Positions 38,400-47,150 of a stretch of 64,000 nucleotides of DNA are shown piece after piece. Position 1 is the first letter of the stretch, and each line of letters opens with the position of its first letter. The DNA lies in NCBI RefSeq assembly GCF_029814825.1, contig NZ_CP122379.1, positions 2,356,001 through 2,420,000 of the forward strand, in the 5' to 3' direction. The DNA comes from Aequorivita marisscotiae (GTDB taxonomy: Bacteria > Bacteroidota > Bacteroidia > Flavobacteriales > Flavobacteriaceae). The notes beneath the pieces are model-generated. The model was not told where the DNA came from, made no database searches, and was given only the letters and a program-made list of their open reading frames with translations. The translations under genes were made by a program, and so were the position numbers.

Positions 38400-39671
38400 T
38401 TATAATAAACGTAAAAACTCTTTTTTAATAGCTTTACTGACTCTTTCTGGAATTCCCAAATTTGTGGTAATAACTTCCCAATCATCTATTACAGCTTGAA
38501 CCTCATTGATAATGCCTTTGGGGTTTTTTATGGCATGTGTTTCGGCAATGGTCATTATATCTGCTAAGGTAATGTTGTTTCGTTTATTGTTTATAGACAA
38601 TGCTCTGGCAATATTTGTGTAATTGAGATTGATGTTTAAAGGATATGTTAGATCATAGGCCGGAGCTAAATTCCAGGAGTCTGTATTTTTATTATATATA
38701 AAACTGTGGTTTTTTAAGTGATCGTCAATATTAGCAAATACGATATTAAATACCATTCTTTTAAACAGTTCTTGGATGTCCTTATACGGCACTTTAAGAT
38801 CCAACGACAGTTTGAAGACGTTTTCATAACTAGCATTTTCAGGTTTTTTAAAATCCCATCCCGTTAGTCCGGAAGTCGTTAAAACGTGTTGTTTCTCTCC
38901 ATCTTGTCTATCATAGCGCAGGGTTGCGAAATGCTTATTTTCTATCAATTTTGAAGACATCATTTGTATTCCAGCCTTTTGTGCCATCAAATAGTAGGCG
39001 TATTCTATTTTTTCTTTATTGTACTCTTTTACATCTTCCTCATTGAGACAGAGTTTTACCAAATAATGATTATAATCATTGCTATATTCCATATCGCCAG
39101 GGATAATATCACCAGTTTTTTTATTTTCTGAAATTAGGATTTTAGGTCTGGCTCCTCCAGCTGAGGTTCCAATTTTAAAAATGTTCAACAGGGCAAGATC
39201 ACTCAATTCTTTTCCTGCTGTTTCATTTTTTAAATCTAACACTTTATTTAATACTTGGACTATTTCGGTGATATCTATGGTTGTTGATTTTGGTATTTCA
39301 GCCACAGGACGATACTCTAAAGCTCCCATTCCTCTATTAGAAACATAGGTTAATTGCTCTAAAGGGGTGATTTTTTGAAACTCTTTATTTTTAGCTTCGA
39401 ACCATTCCTTGAAAATAATATTACCAAACATATCAGGTAGGGAGTCGGCAATCATAGGAGGGAGGCCCCGAAACGTTTCGCCTTCAAAATTTGTGAAGAG
39501 TTGAACTGGTTTTATACGTTTGAAGATATATGGAAAAACATTTGTGTATTGATTGGACTCCAAGAAGTCTGGATTGTACTGAAAATAGGAAGTCCTTTTG
39601 TCTACATCATAACCTATTTTGCCTATTTCCAGCCCAAACAAAATAACTTCTATGAGATTATTTTTAGCCAT
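38400..39671 (-). CDS. hipA: HipA-type serine/threonine kinase toxin
   Basis: 423 residues. HipA features: N-terminal subdomain (FEGETFRGLPPMIADSLPD), glycine-rich loop GTSAGGARPKILI, catalytic FANIDDHLKNHSF (Asp and Asn) and metal-binding APAYDLTYP. HipA kinases stop translation by phosphorylating glutamyl-tRNA synthetase in the studied cases; the target here is unknown. Its ATG lies 2 bp from the antitoxin stop, giving a compact hipBA operon. Confidence 0.9.
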   Translation of the reverse strand: MAKNNLIEVILFGLEIGKIGYDVDKRTSYFQYNPDFLESNQYTNVFPYIFKRIKPVQLFTNFEGETFRGLPPMIADSLPDMFGNIIFKEWFEAKNKEFQKITPLEQLTYVSNRGMGALEYRPVAEIPKSTTIDITEIVQVLNKVLDLKNETAGKELSDLALLNIFKIGTSAGGARPKILISENKKTGDIIPGDMEYSNDYNHYLVKLCLNEEDVKEYNKEKIEYAYYLMAQKAGIQMMSSKLIENKHFATLRYDRQDGEKQHVLTTSGLTGWDFKKPENASYENVFKLSLDLKVPYKDIQELFKRMVFNIVFANIDDHLKNHSFIYNKNTDSWNLAPAYDLTYPLNINLNYTNIARALSINNKRNNITLADIMTIAETHAIKNPKGIINEVQAVIDDWEVITTNLGIPERVSKAIKKEFLRLL

Positions 39672-39673
39672 TT

Positions 39674-39937
39674 TTAATATAATGAGTTTATATCATTAGT
39701 GTTTTCCAAGTCTTTTAATGCTTGATATAATTTTTCTAATAAATTAAAATGATTGGCAATTTTAAGTACTGTATCTAGGGTTGCATTTTTGCCATTTTCA
39801 AATTTCTGAATGGTATAGCGTGAGAGCCCCAGTTCTTGGGCAAGATATTCCTGGGATATTTTGTATCTTTGTCTTTGCTGTTTACAAAGCTCACCGAGCT
39901 GTACTTTTACTTCCCAAATTGTAACTGCGTCAATCAT
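39674..39937 (-). CDS. hipB: HipB-type HTH antitoxin
   Basis: A TTG at 39961 would add eight residues, but the ATG at 39937 (MIDAVTIWEVKV) is preferred because the upstream bases form the operator palindrome. 87 residues with a Cro/C1 helix-turn-helix: SQEYLAQELGLSRYTIQKFE NGK. It should neutralise HipA and repress the operon. Confidence 0.85.
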   Translation of the reverse strand: MIDAVTIWEVKVQLGELCKQQRQRYKISQEYLAQELGLSRYTIQKFENGKNATLDTVLKIANHFNLLEKLYQALKDLENTNDINSLY

Positions 39938-39943
39938 TATATG

Positions 39944-39999
39944 GTTTATTATAGTACACAAATATAATTAAAAACAAATAAATGTGTATTATAATAAAC
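39944..39999 (-). promoter_or_regulatory. hipBA inverted-repeat operator
   Basis: GTTTATTATAGTACACA (39944-39960) and TGTGTATTATAATAAAC (39983-39999) are inverted copies with one mismatch, separated by 22 bp, directly upstream of the hipB ATG. Two HipB dimers could bind and cover the promoter. Confidence 0.7.
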
Positions 40000-40101
40000 A
40001 CTTTACTTTATTATTAATGTATTAAGCTTTGGCAAAAGATGAAATGTTAGCCAAAACTTAATATTATTGGGGTACAAAATTGGCAGATACTATTTTATAA
40101 A

Positions 40102-41346
40102 CTAACCTGTTTTATTTTTCGATAATTCTTGTTTTTGTAATAGACTCCTAAGATTACCAATATCATCACTAATTCTTTTTTCAAGAACCCTAGCATAAAC
40201 CTGTGTAGTGGATAACTTGGAGTGGCCCAGATGTTTTGAGACGGTTTCGATAGGCACCCCATTGCTTAGTGTAACTGTGGTGGCGAATGTATGCCGGGTA
40301 CAATGAAAAGAAAGGTTTTTGTTTATTTTTAATTGTACCATAATCTCTTTTAAATAGGAATTGAGCTTTTGATTTGAAAAAACTGGTAAGAGTCGATCTT
40401 GTGATTTCATTTCATTTTTATACTTTTCAATAATCTGTCCAGCTATACTTAGGATAGGAATTTTCACTGTTTGGTCGGTTTTTTGGCGAGAGGTGTAGAT
40501 CCAATCATTTCCGTCAATACCTTTCACGATATTGGCTTTCTTTAGGTTTTTTACATCAATGTAGGATAGGCCAGTGTAACAAGCAAATATGAATATATCT
40601 CGGGTTTTATTTAAATAACTTTTTTCTGAATGGAATTTTAAAATTTTCTCTATTTCAGGCGGAGTTAAAAAATGTCGCTCCGTTTTGATGAATTTTAGGG
40701 AGAATTTTGCGAATGGGTCGCGCTCAATCCATTCTAATCTTAACGCTAGATTAAGGAGTTTTTTTAGTCTTTCCAGATGCTTCATTACACCGTTATTGGT
40801 CAAGGGTCTTGATTGTAACTGAGCCACATTTCTTCTTAGGAAATTTTCAAAATCAATGATAAAGGCATAGTTGAGGTATTCCAGATAAATGTCTTCAGCA
40901 TTACGTTCGATCTGGAGGAATCTTCTTATGTATGTTTCGGTAGTGAAGTAGTTTTTTAAAGCCCCATGTTTTAATACGGATTTCATATTTAAGTTATGAT
41001 ACGCGCTCAACTGGAGTAATGTTTTATTAATATCATCTTCGCCAAGATAACGAGCCTTAACCGATAGGGGTGTGATTAGTTTTTTTTCTTTTAGAAGCTC
41101 ACGATAGGCTTCATTGATATCAACGTAAACTTGATCTAAATACTTATTGATTTGGAAAGCTTCAATACTTGAGCCTTTTAGCCTTGATTTTGTTTCATCC
41201 CACAGGGTAGTGGTAAATTTTCGTTTTAGGCTGAAGAGGGTTCTTTTGCCATTTGTAGTTATTCGAACATACAAAGGTGATTTTCCTTTGGATTCTTTTT
41301 CGAATCTCGGTAAGAACATTACCGAAAAGGTAACCGAATTTCTCAT
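40102..41346 (-). CDS. Tyrosine site-specific recombinase (integrase)
   Basis: 414 residues. N-terminal arm-binding and SAM-like core-binding domains precede the catalytic domain: FACYTGLSYIDV (first Arg replaced by Ser, as known for CTnDOT-type integrases), HCTRHTFAT (His/Arg), LGHSKLSTTQVYAR (His and nucleophile Tyr). It integrates a mobile element; its 5' end faces the att-like region at 41429-41646. Confidence 0.92.
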   Translation of the reverse strand: MRNSVTFSVMFLPRFEKESKGKSPLYVRITTNGKRTLFSLKRKFTTTLWDETKSRLKGSSIEAFQINKYLDQVYVDINEAYRELLKEKKLITPLSVKARYLGEDDINKTLLQLSAYHNLNMKSVLKHGALKNYFTTETYIRRFLQIERNAEDIYLEYLNYAFIIDFENFLRRNVAQLQSRPLTNNGVMKHLERLKKLLNLALRLEWIERDPFAKFSLKFIKTERHFLTPPEIEKILKFHSEKSYLNKTRDIFIFACYTGLSYIDVKNLKKANIVKGIDGNDWIYTSRQKTDQTVKIPILSIAGQIIEKYKNEMKSQDRLLPVFSNQKLNSYLKEIMVQLKINKNLSFHCTRHTFATTVTLSNGVPIETVSKHLGHSKLSTTQVYARVLEKRISDDIGNLRSLLQKQELSKNKTG

Positions 41347-41428
41347 GATATTTCCGTTTTCAAGTTGAACAAATGTTTGAAAACGAAGGTCAAATCAGGG
41401 CTGCCGCATTTTTAGGTTTTAAAAAGAA

Positions 41429-41646
41429 GGGTAACCGATTAGGTATCATTTATAATGATTTTATATCAAAATTAAGCATTTTCTCTTATGGCCTAAAAAA
41501 GATAAAACCCTGTAAATCATAGGATTTACAGGGTTTTGGTGTCAAATGGTTTTGACTTGGTCGGGATGACAGAACGACCACCCTGTAAATTGTATATTGA
41601 TAATCAGTTACTTATGCTTATTTTTTAAAAAGGGTAACCGATTAGG
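41429..41646. other. Attachment-site-like region beside the integrase
   Basis: GGGTAACCGATTAGG occurs as perfect direct repeats at 41429-41443 and 41632-41646, within longer similar stretches, like integrase arm sites. Between them are a perfect 15-bp-stem hairpin AAAACCCTGTAAATC/GATTTACAGGGTTTT (41504-41537) and TGGTCGGGATGACAG at 41558-41572. The latter is the reverse complement of a tRNA 3' end (CTGT + acceptor CATCCCG + ACCA). The rest of the tRNA is absent. The 402-bp gap holds no gene. Confidence 0.65.
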
Positions 41647-41748
41647 GTACATTTATTTTAATGAGCGTTGAATTGATTTGACTTCGAATTCTTAATAAAG
41701 ATAGGATTTTATAAGGAGATTTTCAAGTTTAAACAGGGGTATTTGCTA

Positions 41749-41946
41749 TTAGCCGATAAGGAATTCTTTTACTGTTTCTATGTTTAATCCTGTGTATTCT
41801 GCGAACTCTTCTGCAGTGATGAAATGATGGGGCTCTTTGTCAAAATGCTTTCTAATTTGGTGTAAGAGGAGTCTGCCATAGCGCTCACTTCTTCCAGTTA
41901 TGCGTTGGACGTCTTTTGGGAATATACATACTCTATCTGACTTCAT
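41749..41946 (-). CDS. Small putative DNA-binding protein (65 aa)
   Basis: A GTG at 41964 is possible, but the ATG at 41946 is preferred. The sequence (CIFPKDVQRITGRSERYGR ... FAEYTGLNIETVKEFL) looks like a short helical protein that I associate with Bacteroidota mobile elements. Function unknown; it lies in the element next to the integrase. Confidence 0.6.
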   Translation of the reverse strand: MKSDRVCIFPKDVQRITGRSERYGRLLLHQIRKHFDKEPHHFITAEEFAEYTGLNIETVKEFLIG

Positions 41947-42132
41947 AATATAATTTTCATACACTATCCATACTTCATCTATACATTATCTATGCTTTAT
42001 CAATACAGCATCAATAATTGTTTTTACCGGAAATTTCGGTAAAAGAGTGTGTTTTCGGAATAGTTGCAGGGTCAAAATCGTGAAGTGTTGTAAAAATACG
42101 GTGATTTGTTGAGAACTTAAAATTTTATTGAA

Positions 42133-42888
42133 ATGGCAAGACAAAAAGGTATTATCAAATTAAAAGGGACTATCGGAGATATTTCTTTTTACAAAACAAG
42201 TGATGGACATCTCGCTAGAGAAAAAGGCGGGGTTGAGAAAGAACGTATTTTGACGGATGCCGCCTTCCAGAGAACGCGTGAGAACGGTTCTGAATTTGGA
42301 CGAGCAGGGAAAGGCGGAAAGCTTATTCGCAATGCTATTAGGGTGTTGTTACAGAACGCTAAGGACAAACGGGTTACTAGCAGGCTTACTAAGGATCTTG
42401 TTGCGGTAGTGAAAACCGATCCTGTGAACGAGCGTGGATTGCGTACAATTCAAGATGGGGATATGGTCCTTTTGAATGGATTTAATTTTAACCTCAATGG
42501 GAAATTAAGTACTACGCTTTTTGCTCCTTATGTTGTGGGTTATGACCGTGTTACAGGAGATGTGACAGTGGATTTGGATCCGTTTAGTCCTACGCTTAGA
42601 ATTGCTGCACCAGGAGGTACTACCCATTTTAAATTGGTTATGGGAGGAGCTGAGCTGGATTTTGAAAACGAAATTTTTGTTTTCGAGATGGCGGATTCTG
42701 GAATTTTGCCCTACACTGCTGCAGATACTGCTGCCATTAATTTGGCTGGGGTTTTAACCCCTAACTCTGTGCTGCCTGTAATTGAAGTACTTGGGGTAGA
42801 GTTTTATCAAGAAGTCAATGGGCAAATGTATCCCTTGAAAAATGGAGCATTTAATGCACTGGCCGTAGTTACTGTTGACACCCCATAA
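42133..42888 (+). CDS. Conserved Bacteroidota hypothetical (251 aa), cassette gene 1
   Basis: 251 residues; starts MARQKGIIKLKGTIGDISFY, basic and glycine-rich to about 85, then a beta-rich region. No signal peptide or membrane helix. I do not recognise a named family with certainty. It ends 3 bp before the DUF5675 gene, so the two are an operon; the context suggests a phage-derived or lytic-cassette role. Confidence 0.6.
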   Translation: MARQKGIIKLKGTIGDISFYKTSDGHLAREKGGVEKERILTDAAFQRTRENGSEFGRAGKGGKLIRNAIRVLLQNAKDKRVTSRLTKDLVAVVKTDPVNERGLRTIQDGDMVLLNGFNFNLNGKLSTTLFAPYVVGYDRVTGDVTVDLDPFSPTLRIAAPGGTTHFKLVMGGAELDFENEIFVFEMADSGILPYTAADTAAINLAGVLTPNSVLPVIEVLGVEFYQEVNGQMYPLKNGAFNALAVVTVDTP

Positions 42889-42891
42889 GTT

Positions 42892-43287
42892 ATGGAATTG
42901 GTATTACAGCGAAGTTATCACAAGGAGGGTACCAATGGTGCCCTCTTCTTAAATAATAAATTTCTGTGCTTTACAATTGAGCTTACTTTGTTTGCAAATA
43001 GGCGCTCTGAATCTTGCATTCCAGAATACACGTTTGAATTAGTTGCACGATATTCAAAAAAAATTGGCAACCATCTACTTATAAAGGATGTGTTTAAAAG
43101 AAACTTAATTCTGATTCAACCTGCAAATTATGCTAAGGAGGAACTCCGAGGAGGTATTGCGCCAGTTGCACAATTGACGGGAATTGGAAGGGGTTCCAAT
43201 TCAAAGCAGGCGATGCAGAAAGTGCTGTCTTTATGCCATCAGGCATTTGAAAGAAAAGAACAGGTATTATTAACTATTAAATCTTAG
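42892..43287 (+). CDS. DUF5675 family protein
   Basis: 131 residues. LQRSYHKEGTNGALFLNNKF, FTIELTLFAN and RGGIAPVAQLTGIGRGSNSK fit the DUF5675 pattern (small proteins near phage lysis genes). A catalytic role is suspected for the family but not established. Cassette gene 2; GTG or earlier starts are excluded by the 3-bp gap. Confidence 0.7.
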   Translation: MELVLQRSYHKEGTNGALFLNNKFLCFTIELTLFANRRSESCIPEYTFELVARYSKKIGNHLLIKDVFKRNLILIQPANYAKEELRGGIAPVAQLTGIGRGSNSKQAMQKVLSLCHQAFERKEQVLLTIKS

Positions 43288-43334
43288 CGTTATGGATTTA
43301 ATTGAGATATAAAAAGCCTACTTCTAAATTTTTC

Positions 43335-43415
43335 ATGGTCGTAAGAGATCTAGGGATTACATTGGATACATTGAGAATTGCTCTTTTAATCCTGGCAACC
43401 ATATCACTGTTTTAG
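43335..43415 (+). CDS. Possible 26-aa hydrophobic peptide
   Basis: MVVRDLGITLDTLRIALLIL plus six residues, between the DUF5675 and holin-like genes. An alternative frame reads YIENCSFNPGNHITVLAADN to a TAA near 43450, which also looks protein-like. One of the two may be a real or decayed small gene. Confidence 0.25.
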   Translation: MVVRDLGITLDTLRIALLILATISLF

Positions 43416-43501
43416 CAGCGGATAATTGCAGTAAACCAAGCGGAGGTGAGTAATTGTAACATTGAGTAAAATAAGTCTAATCAAGATTAAAATTAAAAAA
43501 A

Positions 43502-43738
43502 ATGTCTTTTAAATCGTTTTCTACAATAGTTGGGACCTGCGGAGGAACTTTTTTGGCAACCGTACCTGTCCTTGGATCGGATGATTTTATAAGAACTGCT
43601 ATATTGGCTTTTATTGGCGCGGTGATTAGTTTTTCGGTTTCATTTTCGCTGAAAATAGTTGTGAAAAATGTGTTTTCTGCAAAGATTAAGTCATTTTTCA
43701 GTGCTTGGAAGTCCAAGGATAAAAACAATAATCAATAA
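43502..43738 (+). CDS. Holin-like small membrane protein (78 aa)
   Basis: Two hydrophobic segments (TIVGTCGGTFLATVPVLG; TAILAFIGAVISFSVSFSL) and a lysine-rich C-terminus fit a holin-like topology. It is third in the cassette 42133-43738 and is followed by a strong terminator. Holin function is inference from size and context. Confidence 0.55.
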   Translation: MSFKSFSTIVGTCGGTFLATVPVLGSDDFIRTAILAFIGAVISFSVSFSLKIVVKNVFSAKIKSFFSAWKSKDKNNNQ

Positions 43739-43766
43739 CTATGTAAATTCCCTTATGTGAGCACAT

Positions 43767-43793
43767 AAAGCCCGAATTAATTCGGGCTTTTTT
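43767..43793. terminator. Bidirectional terminator
   Basis: AAAGCCCGAATTAATTCGGGCTTT style palindrome (perfect 12-bp arms) followed by TTT, between the + cassette and the convergent 43812 gene. Confidence 0.85.
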
Positions 43794-43811
43794 GTGGCTA
43801 ACTGTTTTGTG

Positions 43812-44234
43812 TCAATCTCTATCAAGGTTATAAGATTGCATCAACGCAATTTGATGTTCTTTAAGGCATTTTTCTTGATATTTAAGATATTCACTAATAT
43901 TTTGCAGCTTTTTAAGGGCTTTAAACCTGCCATTCCAATGATATCCATCATAATTTTTGGTTGCTTTTTTCAATAAGTAATGAATTTGTCCAATGTGGAT
44001 AAATGGAATGACGGAACCAACCAGTCGTGGTTTGAAATATTGACCTGTGAACAAAATGTTGCAAATCCAGTAAAGCTGCTCATTTTCTTCCTTTGAATTT
44101 GCAAAGACTACAAATGAATTTGAAACTGGTCCATAACTTGGTCTGCCAGTGTTGTTTCCTTTATTAAGGATGAAGAAGTGTGGAGTTTTGTAATGTGCTC
44201 CGGGTCTGTGGGTTTTGATTTTGAAAGTTTTCAT
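43812..44234 (-). CDS. DUF6943-like hypothetical protein
   Basis: 140 residues: KIKTHRPGAHYKTPHFFILN, SFVVFANSKEENEQLYWICN, GSVIPFIHIGQIHYLLKKA. I associate this pattern with the Bacteroidota family DUF6943, of unknown function and often on mobile elements. No signal peptide. It converges on the lysis-like cassette. Confidence 0.6.
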   Translation of the reverse strand: MKTFKIKTHRPGAHYKTPHFFILNKGNNTGRPSYGPVSNSFVVFANSKEENEQLYWICNILFTGQYFKPRLVGSVIPFIHIGQIHYLLKKATKNYDGYHWNGRFKALKKLQNISEYLKYQEKCLKEHQIALMQSYNLDRD

Positions 44235-44553
44235 AAAACATCATTTTTAAAGATTAAACTTTCTTTGTTTCGCTTCGCTCCACCAATATTTTTTTCGGAA
44301 AATGGAAAAGAAAAAAGAAAAAAAGAAAGCTGTATCTCAGTGGGTGCGCCGAAGCTGTCAAGGTTTTTGGAAAAAATACTACCCGCTTTAGTAGTACGCA
44401 GTAGTCAGTGAGCAGTATTCAGTTTATATGACGGGTTATGAAAATATAGGGATCTAGGGTGGAGATTTTTTTCAAAACCCGGAGGGCTTGACCTTTACAG
44501 CTTCGATAAGCGTGCCTACTACCTTTGCTTCCTTTTTTTATTTTTTGAAAATA

Positions 44554-44669
44554 TTATCAGTTATCAGTTATCAGTTATCAGTTATCGGTTATCGGTTATC
44601 GGTTATCGGTTATCGGTTATCGGTTCTCGGTTATCGGTTCACGGTTCTCGGTTCTCGGTTGTCTGTTGA
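44554..44669. repeat. Heptamer tandem repeat (TTATCAG/TTATCGG)
   Basis: About four TTATCAG units change to about seven TTATCGG units and end in TTCTCGG variants. It is not a CRISPR (no spacers). Frames across it are artefacts. Confidence 0.85.
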
Positions 44670-44785
44670 CTGGAGTTGTTTCTTGGCTGTGTATTGTTGG
44701 TTGTTTGTAGCTTATTTTTAACGGAATTCGGGACAACTCGCGCAGGAATAGGTGATGTTTGTTGAGGGAAAGAAGGACTTTGATA

Positions 44786-44974
44786 GGGAAGGGTGCAGGG
44801 TTTTTGGGGCTGTAGGATTTTTAAAGTGCTCTGCAGCCACTGTATAGGTTTTACAATTAGGGTTCTTTAGACACAAGAGATTGCTTATAAATTTTGAATT
44901 AGTTGTTATGGAGGTTGCGGGGCGCTTTCTTTTGAAGACGGAATATGATAGCACCGGAAACCCTGCACTCTTCC
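44786..44974. repeat. Long-spaced inverted repeat
   Basis: GGAAGGGTGCAGGGTT (44786-44801) and AACCCTGCACTCTTCC (44959-44974) pair at 15 of 16 positions across 157 bp. Frames in both directions here lack protein character. Part of a 1.9-kb gene-free stretch (44235-46130). Confidence 0.6.
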
Positions 44975-45341
44975 TTGAGGGGCGTGGAAGGCTGGTATTT
45001 TAAGGTTTTAGGTATGAGGGATTTGGGGATTAGTAGGGATGTTTTTTTAATAACGCTGAATACCTGCCTGGAGTGCCCTCATTTGATTGTACCAGCACCT
45101 ATTCCTGCAACCGCTAAATGGGGTGGGTGGGCTTTGCAATGAATGTTTCCTCCTACGCTGAAGCTTGTGAGGACGTGGATCTTTCTTCACTGAAGTTTCG
45201 GAGGGCGGCTTTTAATGAAAAATATTTTTGAAAAGATAATTTAATAGCCGAATGTGAGCGGCTGGGGGAGGAGGAATTTGACTGAAAGACAATTTTTATG
45301 GAGGTGTGAAAACTTGGTTGTGGGACGGATGTGAGCGGCTT

Positions 45342-45673
45342 GGGCTATTTTACATAATGGCGTTATAGAACCACCGCAGCAGGATTTTGTTTTTTTATCT
45401 TATTTCTTACGGTTGCTTCTATAACAGACCATTATGTAACATAGCCCTGGGGTGGTTTTCTCTGGCGGACTTTTTGTTTTTTGGATAATGAACTAATTGC
45501 TAGCTAATTTCCAGAGAAGACGCACCCCTTACGAGGGTACCTTATGAAGACGGATTTGTGGCTCTTTGCTTTTTTGTTTTCTCTATTACTTAAATATACT
45601 CGTTAAACAAAAAAGCAATGTGCCACGCTTAATTATGACGGGTTTTCAAAAAGTGTGACAGAGAAAACCACCC
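45342..45673. ncRNA. Highly structured element, candidate ncRNA or folded-DNA site
   Basis: Three nested or adjacent foldings. Arms 45342-45370 / 45417-45447 (GGGCTATTTTACATAATGG with GGTCTG-type bulge on return). A perfect 15-bp stem GGGTGGTTTTCTCTG (45450-45464) with CAGAGAAAACCACCC (45659-45673). Inside it, GTGGC-N3-TTGCTTTTTTGTTT (45558-45579) with AAACAAAAAAGCAA-N3-GCCAC (45605-45626). A second, imperfect partner of the 45450 arm lies at 45511-45528. No reverse transcriptase gene is nearby. Also here: ATGTGAGCGGCT repeated at 45252 and 45329. Confidence 0.5.
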
Positions 45674-46130
45674 TTGATCTGTTGCTTTAAATGGACCTAC
45701 AATTGTTCTGAAGAGAATAACAATAATTTGAGATTTTATTGTTTTATATTTAATTAGCTTGACTGGCAATGGTTATATAAAAATGAGAACAATTTTATTA
45801 ATCATACTTTACATAACAATTTATTTAGTTATGAGCTAAATGCAAAAAACATTAAAAAACATTAAACCGACTTTCACCTAATAACCATGGTAAAACTCAT
45901 TTAGATTACGGCTTAAAATTTAATAACGGCACTTTCCGAAAAGATAACTTCCGCTATTAAAGGTGGTTAGAGGATCTATAGCATTTCTTAAGGAGAACCT
46001 AGTTTTAAGTTATTTCAATTTTTGTTTAAAATATATGAGTTAAAAGGAGCCTGAATACATAATTATATTAAGACTAGCGTAACAATTTTATTGATCGTAA
46101 AACTTATGGTTATAAAATTTTTGCGCTATT

Positions 46131-46931
46131 ATGAAAATGTATGGATTAACAATTATATGTTTTATGTTGTTTCAAACATCTCTGTCCCAAGAATTAGAAG
46201 TTGGTGATTCCTTGATAAAAAAAGGAATCTTTTATCTTGAAGTGGGGGATCACGAAAAATCACTGAAAATATTGGATGAAGCGCTTTTGTTAGCAAGTGA
46301 AAATGGGTGGACAAAGGTGAAATTTCTTGCTTTGAATAATATTGGAGTTAACTACTATAATTTATTGAATTATGGGGATGCACTGGAATTTTATTCGCGG
46401 GCATATAAAATAGCTTTAGCGCAGTTGGATTTCAATTATGAAATGATTGTGCTTAACAATATAGCCTTGCTTTATTTGAGCGATGGAGAATATACAAAAG
46501 CCGCCGAATATGAAGAACGGGCCTTTAAGATTGCATCTGATAGGAAGAATAAAAAGAAAGTTGCACTATATGGAACAAATTTGGGCCTTATCTATAACAA
46601 ACTCGGAAAGCTTAAGCAAGCGCGAAAGTTGTTGGACTCTATAGAGAATATAAATATTGACGATACTACAATAAAAATGGTAGCAAAAATCGGCTTGGCG
46701 GAGATTTATTTCTTAGAAGGAAATTTTATTTCTTCGATTGATTATTTGAAAATGTTACTTAAAACTATTGGAGAAGGGGAAGGTTTTAAAGCGGAAAAAA
46801 ATTCCATTTATATCCTACTATTAAAGAACTATTTCAACCTCCAAAAATATCCTTATTCTATACAATATGCTGAATTGGCCGTAGCTACCGAGAGATTACG
46901 AGAGTATGAGTGGGTATTATCGAATGATTAA
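46131..46931 (+). CDS. TPR protein, truncated relative of TPR/HTH regulator
   Basis: 266 residues: signal peptide (FMLFQTSLSQ) and about six TPRs that follow the 31296 product closely (NNIGVNYYNLLNYGDALEFY; YGTNLGLIYNKLGKL). It stops where the relative would continue to its membrane helix and HTH; no continuation was found downstream. So either a sensor fragment or a free-standing periplasmic TPR protein. It precedes the restriction operon by 219 bp. Confidence 0.75.
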   Translation: MKMYGLTIICFMLFQTSLSQELEVGDSLIKKGIFYLEVGDHEKSLKILDEALLLASENGWTKVKFLALNNIGVNYYNLLNYGDALEFYSRAYKIALAQLDFNYEMIVLNNIALLYLSDGEYTKAAEYEERAFKIASDRKNKKKVALYGTNLGLIYNKLGKLKQARKLLDSIENINIDDTTIKMVAKIGLAEIYFLEGNFISSIDYLKMLLKTIGEGEGFKAEKNSIYILLLKNYFNLQKYPYSIQYAELAVATERLREYEWVLSND

Positions 46932-47150
46932 GGAGTAACATATTATATGCTAGAGAATTCCTACGATTCTTACATATTTAATATAAAATGGATTTATAAT
47001 TATGGGCGTATGCCCTAAATAGATTTATTTAACCTCACCCTCATCACTAGTTGAAGAGAACTAAAGAATATCCTTCAAAATTTTAAGATTGTTAAAGTGC
47101 TTAAAATTATCTAATTTGGAAACCTTACCAATAAATACCTAAATCGCTGA

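Noticed and set aside
41558..41572. A complete tRNA gene
   Set aside because: Only the 3' 15 nt are present; no anticodon or D arm can be built from the adjacent bases.
44554..44669. CRISPR array
   Set aside because: The 7-bp units are contiguous and have no spacers; no cas genes are nearby.
44488..45142. Frames at 44488, 44718 (minus) and 44945
   Set aside because: One reads through heptamer repeats and the others through inverted repeats; none looks like a protein.
45342..45673. Retron msr-msd
   Set aside because: Nested inverted repeats are suggestive, but there is no reverse transcriptase gene in the window.
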